Shown here: positions 53,037 through 62,523 of the stretch, one piece after another | How positions within the stretch are numbered: the stretch's first letter is position 1 | How the letters are laid out: the number at the start of each line of letters is the position of its first letter | Origin: Haloplasma contractile SSD-17B | Lineage (GTDB): Bacteria; Bacillota_I; Bacilli_A; Haloplasmatales; Haloplasmataceae | Length of the DNA stretch: 64,000 nucleotides | Reading direction: 5' to 3' | Assembly: GCF_000215935.2 (NCBI RefSeq) | Contig: NZ_AFNU02000006.1 | Coordinates: forward strand, 62,001 to 126,000 | The notes under the pieces: generated by a model | What the model was told of the DNA's origin: nothing | Databases searched by the model: none | What the model saw: the letters and a program-made list of their open reading frames with translations, nothing else | Made by a program: the position numbers and the translations under genes

Positions 53037-54029
53037 ATGAACGAAACTATAATTAAGGATATAAAAGATAACGTAATTCCCCAACTAATTGAGGTACTAA
53101 ACATAAAAATAGATACATTAACAGAAATTGGCGGCTATCAAAATCATGTTTACCAATATAGTGAGGCCGATCAAGAATTCATTATAAGAATCACGACAAG
53201 TACTCATCGCATTATATCTGAAATAGAAGAAGAGATTCAGTTTATAAACACATTGTATCAAAATAGAGTCAGTGTACCGCAGGTGATTACATCTATCCAT
53301 AGAAATTCTGTATTAACGTTTCACACTAATGCAAACACGTATTATGTTACGATATTTGAAAAAGTAGATGCATTAAACTGGACAGAATATAAACAAACCA
53401 GTCAAACCTTTTACAAAGCGGGTAAAGAGCTAGGTAGGATACATGAGGTATCAAAAAAACTTAAAAATAAAATCAACCGACACTCATATAAGGAAAATCA
53501 GTTTATAAAGGATGTTTATAATGAAATACCAGATAAACACATTCAAGAACGACTTACAAAACTATTGGATGAACTTGATGGACTATCAAAGAATGAAGAT
53601 GAATATGGACTGGTCCATGGGGATTACAATTTTGCAAATATCCTTTACCAGGAGCATGACTGCTTGACTGTGATCGATTTTGATGAATGTGAATATAACT
53701 GGTACATTTATGATGTTGCAGTATACCTCTTTTATTATTTGTTAGGAGGAAATCCTAACAAAATGAATAAGGAACCGAACGAGGAATTATTTAAGCACTT
53801 TATAACTGGATATCGGACTGAATGTACAATATCAGTTGATTGGATCTCAAAACTACCACTTTTCCTTCGGCTACGAGAGTTTATTTTACTGAGTTCTATT
53901 TATAAAAACTTCAGTATGAGTAACTTAGCTCCATGGCAAGCTGCATTTGTTCAAGCCGCAGAGTTTCGTATTTTAAATAATAAACCTTTTATAGAGCTTG
54001 ATTATGTAAAGTTATTTGAGGACTTATAA
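53037..54029 (+). CDS. APH/choline-kinase-like phosphotransferase
   Basis: 330 residues. Kinase-like fold: catalytic loop LVHGDYNFANIL near residues 192-203 (HGDxxxxN) and metal-binding DFDE near 213. This group phosphorylates small alcohols (e.g. homoserine, choline, aminoglycosides, sugars); no substrate-specific feature is seen. GGGAGG is about nine bases before the ATG. Transcribed alone. Confidence 0.87.
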   Translation: MNETIIKDIKDNVIPQLIEVLNIKIDTLTEIGGYQNHVYQYSEADQEFIIRITTSTHRIISEIEEEIQFINTLYQNRVSVPQVITSIHRNSVLTFHTNANTYYVTIFEKVDALNWTEYKQTSQTFYKAGKELGRIHEVSKKLKNKINRHSYKENQFIKDVYNEIPDKHIQERLTKLLDELDGLSKNEDEYGLVHGDYNFANILYQEHDCLTVIDFDECEYNWYIYDVAVYLFYYLLGGNPNKMNKEPNEELFKHFITGYRTECTISVDWISKLPLFLRLREFILLSSIYKNFSMSNLAPWQAAFVQAAEFRILNNKPFIELDYVKLFEDL

Positions 54030-54051
54030 AATAAATAATTGTAATAGTAGT

Positions 54052-54085
54052 AAAATAGAGTGCCTTTTAAGGACACTCTATTTTT
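54052..54085 (+). terminator. Rho-independent terminator after the APH-like gene
   Basis: AAAATAGAGTG with CACTCTATTTT, inner CCTT/AAGG, T5. Confidence 0.88.
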
Positions 54086-54125
54086 CATAAAATAAGATTA
54101 CATAACACGAGTAAATTCGTATAGT

Positions 54126-54152
54126 TTGTAAAAAAATTTATTATGTTATAAT
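54126..54152 (+). promoter_or_regulatory. Promoter of the ABC exporter operon
   Basis: TTGTAA (54126-54131), 15 bases, then TATAAT within the extended -10 TGTTATAAT (54144-54152). Confidence 0.65.
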
Positions 54153-54185
54153 AGGATAAAACTGATTATTATGGGAGGGTCTTAA

Positions 54186-55001
54186 ATGACTGAAATGAAA
54201 CTTAGTCAATCAGAGCAGTCTGAAGTTCTATCTGCGATTTCAATTAAGGAACTGCATAAGAATTTCGGGGACAACAAAGTATTAAATGGAATCGACTTAG
54301 AAGTTAAACAAGGCGAAATTATTGGATATATAGGGCCAAATGGTGCCGGGAAGAGTACTACCGTTAAATTAATACTGGGATTGATCGATGATTATGAAGG
54401 AGAAGTTAAAATTCTGGGGAAAGATATAAAAGGAGATGTTGACTATAAAAGAAAGATTGGATACGTACCTGAGGCAGCGGATATTTATGATAATTTGACA
54501 GCTCGAGAATATCTTACTTTTGTTGGTGAACTATATGGAATGTCGATTGAATTAGTTGATAAAAAAGCATTCGCATTAATGGATTTATTTGGAATAAAAG
54601 ATGTCTATGATTCGAGGATGTCATCGTTTTCTAAAGGTATGAAACAGAAGGTGCTAATTGTATCGAGTATAATTCATAACCCTGATATTTTATTTTTAGA
54701 TGAACCCCTTAGTGGATTAGATGCAAACAGTGTGATGGTAGTGAAAGAACTACTTGCTAAGCAAGCTTTAAAAGGGAAAACAATCTTTTATTCATCACAT
54801 ATTATGGATGTAGTTGAGCGTATTAGTAATCGTATTATTATCATTAATAACGGAAAAGTTTTAGCAGATGGTAGCTTTGATGATTTAAAAAGAGAAAGTA
54901 AGGAAGGAAGCCTTGAAGAGATATTCAACGAATTGACTGGATTTAAACAGCATAAGGAAATAGCAGAACAAATGATGGCAATTATTGAAGAGGGTGAATA
55001 A
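54186..55001 (+). CDS. ABC transporter ATP-binding protein
   Basis: 271 residues. Walker A GPNGAGKST near residue 53, GYVPEAADIYDNLT with a Glu in place of the Q-loop glutamine, signature FSKGMKQKV (SKGM instead of SGGQ), Walker B DILFLDEPLSGLD, switch YSSHI. This is the export-type group found with large ABC-2 permeases (BcrA/EcsA-like). GGGAGG before ATG. The permease begins 1 base after its stop. Confidence 0.92.
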   Translation: MTEMKLSQSEQSEVLSAISIKELHKNFGDNKVLNGIDLEVKQGEIIGYIGPNGAGKSTTVKLILGLIDDYEGEVKILGKDIKGDVDYKRKIGYVPEAADIYDNLTAREYLTFVGELYGMSIELVDKKAFALMDLFGIKDVYDSRMSSFSKGMKQKVLIVSSIIHNPDILFLDEPLSGLDANSVMVVKELLAKQALKGKTIFYSSHIMDVVERISNRIIIINNGKVLADGSFDDLKRESKEGSLEEIFNELTGFKQHKEIAEQMMAIIEEGE

Positions 55002-55002
55002 T

Positions 55003-56679
55003 GTGAAAAATTTTAAGATACTACGTTTTCTAGACTTATTCAGAATCTTCTTTAGACTATTAGGTGTCGATTATAATGATTTGCGTCGGATTTTACAAGT
55101 TAAATTGACGCTTGATTCAAGACGTGCATCTACTATATTAGGTGGAACGACAAAGAAAAATGATCAGGATAAAAATTTCTTTATTAGGTCGTTATGGTTT
55201 TATGCATTTATGGGATTATCTTTATTAGTATTTTTCTTTGTCGTAGATCAATTCAGTGTTAAGATGACAATTATCTTTGGAATTATTATGTTTTTAATTG
55301 TGACAACTTTAATTTCCGATTTTTCTTCTGTATTGTTGGATCTTCGGGATAAAACATTTATAGCTACAAAGCCAGTCACTATGAAAACACTCAGTATGGC
55401 TAAAAGTATCCATGTTATGATCTATTTAACGTATGTAACACTCGCGATTGCAGGACCAACATTGATTGCTGGTCTAATCGTTCATGGCATCCTATTTACA
55501 TTAATCTATTTAGTATCGCTGTTTTTAATAAACTTATTAATTGTTGTTATAACCACTTTAGTATACTTAGTTATTCTTAAGTTCTTCAATGGTGAGAAAT
55601 TAAAGGATATTATTAATTATGTGCAAATTTTTCTATCTGTAAGCGTTGCGATTTCGTATCAATTTGTAGGACGTTTATTTGAGGTTAGTGATGATCAGTT
55701 AACTGTTGCATTTCAGCCACAATGGTGGCAATATTTAATTATACCAGCATGGTTCAGTGGCCCTTTTGAAGTCATTATTAATCACGATTATTCGATTTAT
55801 TATACTTCGTTCACAATACTAGCAGGGCTAATTCCGATTTTATCGATTTTCTTATATGTAAAACTGATTCCTTCTTTTGAACAACATTTACAGAAGTTAG
55901 ATTCGGTGGAAAGACAGAGTGGAAAAATCAAAAAAGATTCCATTATTTCAAAGTTTATATGTAAAAAACAAAGTGAACGTACGTTCTATAAGTTTGCAGG
56001 TAACATGATTAAACATGAGCGAGATTTTAAATTGAAGGTGTATCCTTCATTAGGAATCTCATTAATTCTGCCCTTTATTTTTATGTTTAATCAAGCTCAT
56101 ACATTTGGGTTTGAACAGTTAAGGACGACAAAAATCTATTTTAGTATCTACTTTGTCATCATATCGGTCTCAACAGTTATCATGGTACTCGAGTATTCAA
56201 AAAACTATAAGGGTTCTTGGATTTTCAGATCAGCTCCAATAGCTAGTGTCACTCCAGTTATTAAAGGAACACTAAAGGCTTCATTTGTTAAGTTAATTCT
56301 TCCGGTATTCATTATAGATAGTGTGGCCTTTGGTTTTATTTTTGGTCCAAAAATAATCATTGATTTGATAATTGTTCTCCTCACCATGTTGATCCTAATG
56401 GTATTGATTTACCGACTAATGGGGTGGGTGATTCCATTTTCACAGACGTATGACTTACAAAAAAATCAGGGTGGTACAGCATTTTTAGGAATCCTAATGA
56501 TTGGATTATTTGCAATGATTCACTTCATTACAACGCGCTTTGATTATGCAAGTATCATTTACTTAGTAATCTTATTAATTGCTACACCGCTTGTGTGGAA
56601 ATTCGGTCTTAATATAAGTTGGAAAAAAGTCAGTCAAAAACGTGAAGAAAAAACAATTATTACTAAAATAGATAAATAA
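55003..56679 (+). CDS. Large ABC transporter permease
   Basis: 558 residues from GTG 55003, spaced from GAGGGTG inside the ATPase gene; other starts in frame (e.g. TTG 54985) overlap the ATPase. About 12-13 membrane helices in two halves. A conserved-looking RDFKLKVYPSLGISLI segment near residue 345 and ATKPVTMKTLSMAKS near 125 resemble coupling helices. It pairs with the ATPase upstream as a heterodimeric or homodimeric exporter. Substrate unknown; antibiotic or lipid export is typical. Confidence 0.82.
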   Translation: MKNFKILRFLDLFRIFFRLLGVDYNDLRRILQVKLTLDSRRASTILGGTTKKNDQDKNFFIRSLWFYAFMGLSLLVFFFVVDQFSVKMTIIFGIIMFLIVTTLISDFSSVLLDLRDKTFIATKPVTMKTLSMAKSIHVMIYLTYVTLAIAGPTLIAGLIVHGILFTLIYLVSLFLINLLIVVITTLVYLVILKFFNGEKLKDIINYVQIFLSVSVAISYQFVGRLFEVSDDQLTVAFQPQWWQYLIIPAWFSGPFEVIINHDYSIYYTSFTILAGLIPILSIFLYVKLIPSFEQHLQKLDSVERQSGKIKKDSIISKFICKKQSERTFYKFAGNMIKHERDFKLKVYPSLGISLILPFIFMFNQAHTFGFEQLRTTKIYFSIYFVIISVSTVIMVLEYSKNYKGSWIFRSAPIASVTPVIKGTLKASFVKLILPVFIIDSVAFGFIFGPKIIIDLIIVLLTMLILMVLIYRLMGWVIPFSQTYDLQKNQGGTAFLGILMIGLFAMIHFITTRFDYASIIYLVILLIATPLVWKFGLNISWKKVSQKREEKTIITKIDK

Positions 56680-56688
56680 CTGACACAT

Positions 56689-56736
56689 AAAAGGAGTTAT
56701 ATAAGTTAGATAAACCTTATATAACTCCTTATTTAT
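56689..56736. terminator. Hairpin terminator after the ABC exporter
   Basis: Perfect 15-bp arms 56691-56705 and 56716-56730; modest T-rich flank on the plus strand. It may also serve the converging minus gene. Confidence 0.75.
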
Positions 56737-56763
56737 ATGTAGTGGAATATAGTTCACTTCACT

Positions 56764-57138
56764 TTAAAATAGTCGCCGTCTATTTGAGAATTGTTGTTGC
56801 TGACCTCTACGTAGCCCCCTTCTTGTAACATTAGCATCTCTTTTCCCTCTAGCGGGAATTTGATGATAATCTTGTCTTCTAGCGAACAAGAATGAACTTG
56901 GTTTTCTCTGGCTTGCTTCGTACTGTTCACTAGTTCTTGAAGTAGGATTTAGAATATTACTAAGACTAAAGCGACCTTGCTTTTGTCCTTGTTCTTGTCC
57001 ATGTCCATGAGGTCCGTAATTGTAGTTTTGTTTTTTACGTTTCCCAAGTATCCCCATCTCGTTTAGTGAATGTCTTATTCCATTCACTTGTTGAAGGGTA
57101 CTAAATAAGAAACCTAGGTCTAAATTTTCTAACTTCAT
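56764..57138 (-). CDS. Small Arg/Gln-rich protein
   Basis: 124 residues from ATG 57138 with AGGAGG upstream; an earlier ATG at 57162 overlaps that site. A 45-residue start (LENLDLGFLFSTLQQVNG) could be a short helical domain. The rest is low-complexity: GPHGHGQEQGQKQG, then Arg/Gln-rich to the end (RRGLRRGQQQQFSNRRR). It looks like a spore-coat or nucleic-acid-binding type protein, but I do not recognise it. Confidence 0.6.
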   Translation of the reverse strand: MKLENLDLGFLFSTLQQVNGIRHSLNEMGILGKRKKQNYNYGPHGHGQEQGQKQGRFSLSNILNPTSRTSEQYEASQRKPSSFLFARRQDYHQIPARGKRDANVTRRGLRRGQQQQFSNRRRLF

Positions 57139-57385
57139 TGTGTTCCTCCTTTCATACTGCACGTTATATTTTCAAAAATTTGATTAAACTGACAGTTTAT
57201 GTATACAGACTAATTATAGATTAATTACATAATTATAGTTATTAAACACAATAGTGCATAATCTTTATTTATTATAATCTATTAAAGAAGGTTCTGTACT
57301 ATTAAAGTATGCATATTCATCTGTAAGGAAAGGGCAAATATGGTATTATAAGGTGAATAGAGAGACTAACCTATGGGTTAAATGG
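57139..57385. other. AT-rich intergenic region
   Basis: No coding character on either strand. The left part is the 5' region of the Arg/Gln-rich gene; no promoter is convincing. Confidence 0.35.
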
Positions 57386-57427
57386 CATAAAAAAACCAGC
57401 ATTTATAATATTAAAAATACTGATTTT
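57386..57427 (-). terminator. Terminator of the GGDEF gene
   Basis: Minus strand: AAAATCAG-TATTT with AAATG-CTGGTTTT (13 bp, two G-U), then seven T. Confidence 0.8.
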
Positions 57428-57446
57428 CATAGAAATTGAAAAACAT

Positions 57447-58538
57447 TTATTTTGTGACTAGTTTATTTTTGCCAGAGTGTTTGGCCTCATACAATAAACG
57501 GTCAGTCTTTTCAAAAAACACATCCTTAGTCATTGACCTAGAATATTCCATATAGCCGATACTTACCGTTACATTGTGATTGTCAATATTTCTAGAATGA
57601 TGCATTTCTATTTTTTTTCGAATGGTCTCTAAGCGTTTGATTGCTTCTCCATTCGAGTGATTAATCATTATTATTGTATACTCTTCGCCACCATATCGTG
57701 AGGCTAAATCGTTTTTCGAAATATTATTCTTTATAATATCGGCAACCTGTTTAATAACGCGATCACCTGCCTGGTGTCCGTAGGTATCATTTATTAATTT
57801 AAAATCGTCTATATCTATGATCGCAAGACCTAGTGGGATTCGATTTGTATTTGAAAAATTGATTCCTTTTTTCAATTCAGTTTGAAATGTAGAATGGTTA
57901 TATAGATTGGTCAAGCCATCCATCTTTAAACTTTTTTCCAACATTGTTTTTTCAGCTATTAAATTTTGCTTTGTTTCGAGCTCTATTTTAATGTGTCTCA
58001 TGATTGATTTCATTTCATTAATCATTCCTCTTGCAATAAGGATTGTTACAATCATAATCACAATACTTGTAACAAAATTAGATAATGAGAATATGCTAGA
58101 GTATTTAAATAAATAAATGTTCATAAATAAAAAGAGGGTAACATTCGTAATGAATGCAAAAAGTACCTTGCTTTTTTCATAGTAAAATATTGAGATAATA
58201 ATCGGTAAGATATAGGCAATGCCAAGTACAGTGACCGTATTATTTATATAAGCTAGGATTGTAATAATGATACTTCCTGTAGATAAGATCAGGTAATCTT
58301 CTGCTTTAGGTACAATCAATAGCAATATATTTAAGAGTACCATAATAAGAAATAGAAGAAGAGTAGGGATTAACACATATCGATATAAGTAATCTATATG
58401 TAACTGTTCAGGATGATAGCCTACATAAATTATAATCTCAGCAATGAATGAAATAATGACTGCATTTCTGTAATGACGAATCATAGTTTTATTCCATTTT
58501 TCTTTATTTTTTATTAAATATTTCTTGAATTCAATCAT
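57447..58538 (-). CDS. Membrane GGDEF protein (diguanylate cyclase)
   Basis: 363 residues. Six membrane helices (about 25-175), a coiled linker, then the GGDEF domain (about 205-363) starting DGLTNLYNHSTF. The active-site loop is RYGGEEY near residue 280, with Tyr in place of the usual Phe, which is often tolerated. The RxxD inhibitory site is SKND, so it is absent. It probably makes c-di-GMP in response to a membrane signal. No ribosome site stronger than GGAG is seen. Confidence 0.87.
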   Translation of the reverse strand: MIEFKKYLIKNKEKWNKTMIRHYRNAVIISFIAEIIIYVGYHPEQLHIDYLYRYVLIPTLLLFLIMVLLNILLLIVPKAEDYLILSTGSIIITILAYINNTVTVLGIAYILPIIISIFYYEKSKVLFAFITNVTLFLFMNIYLFKYSSIFSLSNFVTSIVIMIVTILIARGMINEMKSIMRHIKIELETKQNLIAEKTMLEKSLKMDGLTNLYNHSTFQTELKKGINFSNTNRIPLGLAIIDIDDFKLINDTYGHQAGDRVIKQVADIIKNNISKNDLASRYGGEEYTIIMINHSNGEAIKRLETIRKKIEMHHSRNIDNHNVTVSIGYMEYSRSMTKDVFFEKTDRLLYEAKHSGKNKLVTK

Positions 58539-58772
58539 AGGATGAGCTCCTTTAAGTAATAGTTTTCTAATTATACCATGAAAATGAAAATTGTTTAATA
58601 TACAAATGAATGTGTTTTAAAATAATATATAAATAAAAAGAATAGAACGATACAACATGTATTGAACAAGTATATCAAGAAAGACTAATAAAAAGAATTG
58701 TATAATCACCATTAGAATGATTCAAAGGATTTATAGTAAAGTAAAAAATAATAAAAAAATTCAAAAAAACTC

Positions 58773-58800
58773 TTGCAAATTTTGAAAAATCTGATAATAT
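58773..58800 (+). promoter_or_regulatory. Promoter for the MFS gene
   Basis: TTGCAA (58773-58778), 16 bases, TAATAT (58795-58800). Confidence 0.5.
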
Positions 58801-58836
58801 TTTGAATATCAAAGTAAGTGAAGGGGTGTGGCATTA

Positions 58837-60030
58837 ATGATAACACACAATAAATGGAGCGTTTTAATTGGAGCAGTTGTTGCTCAACTATGTGTCGGGA
58901 CGATCTATACATGGAGTTTATATAATAACCCACTGATGGAAAAACATGGATTCACTGAACCTGAAGTCGTTCTGACTTTTTCAATAGCTACTTTCATGTT
59001 TGCATTTGCGACTATTTTTTCCGGGAAATTACAAGACCGTATTGGACCTAGAATCGTAGCAACTATAGGTGGAATACTTTACGGTGGTGGATTAATTTTA
59101 TCTTCTTTCGTATCAAATATCACACTATTATACTTTTTTTATGGAGTGATCTCTGGTATTGGTGTTGGATTTGTTTACGTATGTCCAATTACAACTTGTG
59201 TAAAGTGGTTCCCACACAAAAAGGGAATGATTACAGGAATCTCAGTTGGAGCTTTTGGTCTTGGAAGTTTTATATTTAAATTTATTATACAAGGTTTACT
59301 TGATACGGTAGGTGTAAGTAATACCATGATGATCATAGGTTTAATATATTTAACCCTTATCATAATTGCCTCTCAATTCTTAGTAGTACCTGAACTGTCT
59401 AAAACTAAAACGGGCAGTTTAGACCATACTAAAAACGAATTAACGGTTAAGCAAATGATTCACACTAAAACATTTTATTTTGTGTGGTTGTTATTCTTCT
59501 TTGGATGTACAAGTGGACTTCTTGTCATTGGACTAGCAAAAGATATAGGGATGAAAGAAGCTGGATTAGAATTACATACAGCAGCAAATGCAGTTGCACT
59601 CATTGCACTCTTTAATGCAGGTGGTCGATTAATATGGGGTTCATTATCCGATAGAATTGGTCGATTAACTGTAGTACTCTTCATGTTTATAATAACATCC
59701 ATTTGTATGTTGCTATTAAGTGTTGTTTCATTAAATCTATACCTATTCTTCCTATTAGTAGCTGGAATTGCATTTTGCTTTGGCGGTTTTCTGGCGGTAT
59801 TTCCGATTATTACTGGTGAATTATTTGGGAGTAGAAACCTAGGATCTAATTATGGAGTCATGTATCAGGCATATGGAATAGCAGCGTTAGCGGGTCCATT
59901 CATTAATCTGTATGTGAACAATTTAAAGACTACTTTTATTGTAGCTTCTATGGTTGCTTTATTAGGAGCATTGATTACATTAATTTTAAGTAGTAAGGTG
60001 GAATTTCCTAGTACGTCTAGAGCGTCATAA
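58837..60030 (+). CDS. OFA-type MFS transporter
   Basis: 397 residues from ATG 58837, 12 membrane helices. GAAGGGG is closer to the ideal spacing for this ATG than for the GTG at 58828. WSLYNNPL in the first helix, GKLQDRIGPR between helices 2 and 3, and WGSLSDRIGR in the second half match the oxalate:formate antiporter family. Likely a carboxylate carrier; specificity unknown. Monocistronic. Confidence 0.88.
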   Translation: MITHNKWSVLIGAVVAQLCVGTIYTWSLYNNPLMEKHGFTEPEVVLTFSIATFMFAFATIFSGKLQDRIGPRIVATIGGILYGGGLILSSFVSNITLLYFFYGVISGIGVGFVYVCPITTCVKWFPHKKGMITGISVGAFGLGSFIFKFIIQGLLDTVGVSNTMMIIGLIYLTLIIIASQFLVVPELSKTKTGSLDHTKNELTVKQMIHTKTFYFVWLLFFFGCTSGLLVIGLAKDIGMKEAGLELHTAANAVALIALFNAGGRLIWGSLSDRIGRLTVVLFMFIITSICMLLLSVVSLNLYLFFLLVAGIAFCFGGFLAVFPIITGELFGSRNLGSNYGVMYQAYGIAALAGPFINLYVNNLKTTFIVASMVALLGALITLILSSKVEFPSTSRAS

Positions 60031-60063
60031 AAGGTAGACTATATATAATCAATATACGTAAGT

Positions 60064-60094
60064 GAGAGAGGGATAAAATTTCCCTCTCTCTTTA
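60064..60094 (+). terminator. Rho-independent terminator after the MFS gene
   Basis: GAGAGAGGGA pairs perfectly with TCCCTCTCTC, T-rich end. Confidence 0.88.
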
Positions 60095-60124
60095 GTTCTT
60101 CATCAAATTTTTAATCAGAACGTG

Positions 60125-60133
60125 TGTTATAAT
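60125..60133 (+). promoter_or_regulatory. Extended -10 promoter of the peptidase gene
   Basis: TGTTATAAT; the start codon is 95 bases downstream. Confidence 0.55.
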
Positions 60134-60227
60134 AAAGTTAAAAAGCAATAATATAGAAGAGGTATCTTAATAAAATATTTCTCGGCAATAAAAATTGATT
60201 TTTTAAAAAATGAAAGAAGGTGAATGC

Positions 60228-61268
60228 ATGTTTAATCAAAAGCGTATTAGGGACTATGGAGTAACGATTGGAAGACTGAAAACCGGTCACCGTAATGCTA
60301 TATCAGATGTACCTGGCGTTATGGTCGGTCACGCGACAATTAATAATCAGAAAGATAGCAAAACAGGTGTTACAGCAATTTTACCCCATACAGGTAATCT
60401 TTTTAAAGAAAAGCTCGTCTCGGCTAATTATATAATTAATGGTTTTGGAAAGAGTATAGGTTTGGTTCAGATTGACGAATTAGGTCAAATAGAGACACCA
60501 ATCTTGTTAACAAACACACTAAATGTGGGTAAAGTTAGTGATGCATTAATTGAATATATGTTAAAAGATAATGAAGATATCGGTATTACAACAGGTACGA
60601 TTAATCCTATAGTGTGTGAATGCAATGATGCTTATTTAAATTCAGCTCGAGCACGATATGTGGAGAAACACCATGTTTTAGAGGCTTTAATGAATGCTAA
60701 GGAGGAATTTTTAGAAGGTGATATAGGAGCAGGTAAGGGGATGAAATGTTATGGATATAAAGGTGGTATCGGAACGTCGTCAAGAATTGTGACGGTTAAT
60801 GATAACAATTATACCGTGGGAATACTCGTTCTATCTAACTTTGGTAAGAAAGAAGACTTAATAATCAATGGAAAAACAAATTCTAGTGCAAATATAGATC
60901 ATGAACAAGAGAGAGGTTCTATCATATTTATAGTAGCTACTGATGCTCCATTATCAAGTCGACAGTTAAAGCGGGTAATTAAACGTGTTGAGGTAGGCCT
61001 ACATCGAACGGGCTCTTATATGGGTAATGGTAGTGGAGAAGTCGCTGTTGGATTTACAACTGCAAATCGTGTCAATCACTATGAACATAATGAATCTACG
61101 TCATTAAAAGTATGGAACGAATCAAAAATAGACTTATTATTTAGAGCGGTAGCAGAATCGACTGAAGAAGCAATATTGAACTCTATGATTACAGCAGAAA
61201 CAGTAATTGGGCGAGACGACCATAAGTTAGAAAGTTTAAAATATCACATAGACAAGTATTTGAAGTAA
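60228..61268 (+). CDS. P1 family (S58) aminopeptidase, DmpA/BapA-like
   Basis: 346 residues from ATG 60228 (AAGGTG upstream; the longer frame from 60210 has no site). ISDVPGVMVGHATI at the start, GIGTSSR near residues 181-186 with the self-cleavage site and nucleophile serine, ATDAPLSSRQLKR in the second half, and GNGSGEVAVGF are family motifs. Such enzymes autoprocess into two chains and release N-terminal residues from peptides, sometimes D- or beta-amino acids. No signal peptide. Ended by a terminator. Confidence 0.9.
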   Translation: MFNQKRIRDYGVTIGRLKTGHRNAISDVPGVMVGHATINNQKDSKTGVTAILPHTGNLFKEKLVSANYIINGFGKSIGLVQIDELGQIETPILLTNTLNVGKVSDALIEYMLKDNEDIGITTGTINPIVCECNDAYLNSARARYVEKHHVLEALMNAKEEFLEGDIGAGKGMKCYGYKGGIGTSSRIVTVNDNNYTVGILVLSNFGKKEDLIINGKTNSSANIDHEQERGSIIFIVATDAPLSSRQLKRVIKRVEVGLHRTGSYMGNGSGEVAVGFTTANRVNHYEHNESTSLKVWNESKIDLLFRAVAESTEEAILNSMITAETVIGRDDHKLESLKYHIDKYLK

Positions 61269-61297
61269 AATTACACTTATGTTGTAAAACAGAAAGA

Positions 61298-61331
61298 GCG
61301 CAATCTCTCCACTGAGTGAGATTGCGTTTTT
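61298..61331 (+). terminator. Rho-independent terminator after the peptidase gene
   Basis: CGCAATCTC (61299-61307) with GAGATTGCG (61318-61326), then T5. Confidence 0.88.
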
Positions 61332-61512
61332 ATAAGGTTAGACTTTACAAACCATATAATTATAGATTGTTTTTTTGATTAGTGTTTTCTGTATTGGTCT
61401 TGATCTATTTTAATACTCTTTTTTATACATAATAGCGGTTAATTTATTAACTTGATGTTTGACACAAAATGTATGGTTAAGAATCCTGCTATGACTATAA
61501 ACTTTAGCGGTT

Positions 61513-61548
61513 AGAAAAAAAGACTACTAATCACTAGGGTCAGCAGTC
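61513..61548 (-). terminator. Terminator of the DUF3137 gene
   Basis: Minus strand: GACTGCT with AGTAGTC (one G-U), then a T7 run. Confidence 0.75.
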
Positions 61549-61568
61549 ATATTTCGTATTTTATATGT

Positions 61569-62438
61569 TTAATCTTTCGCAAAGAGATCCTGATCTAAAT
61601 TTAACTCATGTATAAACGCTTGAATATCAAGTAATTGTTCTTTATAATCCTCGATTAAAGAACGATTGATCGGGTTAAACATTTTTAAGTCAAATGTATC
61701 AACCTTTGTGTTGACCGCAATATACAATTTGTTATTAATAAAAGAAAAGGAAATATTATCTTGATATTTACGATCGAGTTTTAATAACCGTTCCATAAAG
61801 TGTGGAGTTAAAATATAAAATGCCTCATGCTCATTCATAGCATAGATTTTTAATTCAGAGTTAAAGAAATTAGATTCCGTTTTAACTTTCTTCCAAGAAC
61901 TGAACGGTTTGAATGTACCCGGTTGCGTTAATAACAAATTCGATTTGAACCGTTTATTAAACTCAAATTCATAGACACGTCCCTGAAATACGGTGACAAC
62001 GGTTGTGCTTTTCCCACTACGTCTCACATCTTGTAACCGAACATCTGCCGAGCGAAACTCAACCCCCTCATAAGTTCCGTTGATTAAATCTTCTGAGTGA
62101 TAACGATCTTCTTTTTTTAATACATGTGAACCATATACGGTATGTTCACAGAAACCATTATAAGCATCATAAGTAGAATCAGGATAGATCTTTTTAATCT
62201 CCTGTGATAAGTACTCCGTTTTAAATTTATTACTCACACCTTTAAACTTTTTTCGTCCTACCATTGCAACTAATCCTCCTAGTGCGAAGAACACCATAAG
62301 AACAGGGGCGCTTGATGGACTACTAGAACCTAACGGAATAAAAAATATAAAGCTAAATGCTAAAATTAAATAACCGATTACCGTAATGATTTCAGATAAT
62401 TGTTTTTCTTTTTGAAACTTACTAAAGTCTTGATTCAT
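61569..62438 (-). CDS. DUF3137 membrane protein
   Basis: 289 residues. Two membrane helices (about 17-36 and 43-61), then a roughly 220-residue cytoplasmic domain with the DUF3137 pattern: INGTYEGVEFRSADVRLQ near residues 118-135 and VFQGRVYEFEFNK near 149-161. Function unknown for this family; often near other envelope genes. GGGAGG 7-8 bases before ATG. Transcribed alone. Confidence 0.82.
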   Translation of the reverse strand: MNQDFSKFQKEKQLSEIITVIGYLILAFSFIFFIPLGSSSPSSAPVLMVFFALGGLVAMVGRKKFKGVSNKFKTEYLSQEIKKIYPDSTYDAYNGFCEHTVYGSHVLKKEDRYHSEDLINGTYEGVEFRSADVRLQDVRRSGKSTTVVTVFQGRVYEFEFNKRFKSNLLLTQPGTFKPFSSWKKVKTESNFFNSELKIYAMNEHEAFYILTPHFMERLLKLDRKYQDNISFSFINNKLYIAVNTKVDTFDLKMFNPINRSLIEDYKEQLLDIQAFIHELNLDQDLFAKD

Positions 62439-62523
62439 TTAAATCCCTCCCTAACATTACTATATCATAGTATCCATTTAAAGTGGTACAGGAATAAAAA
62501 ATTTATCTCAATTAAATTCTATT

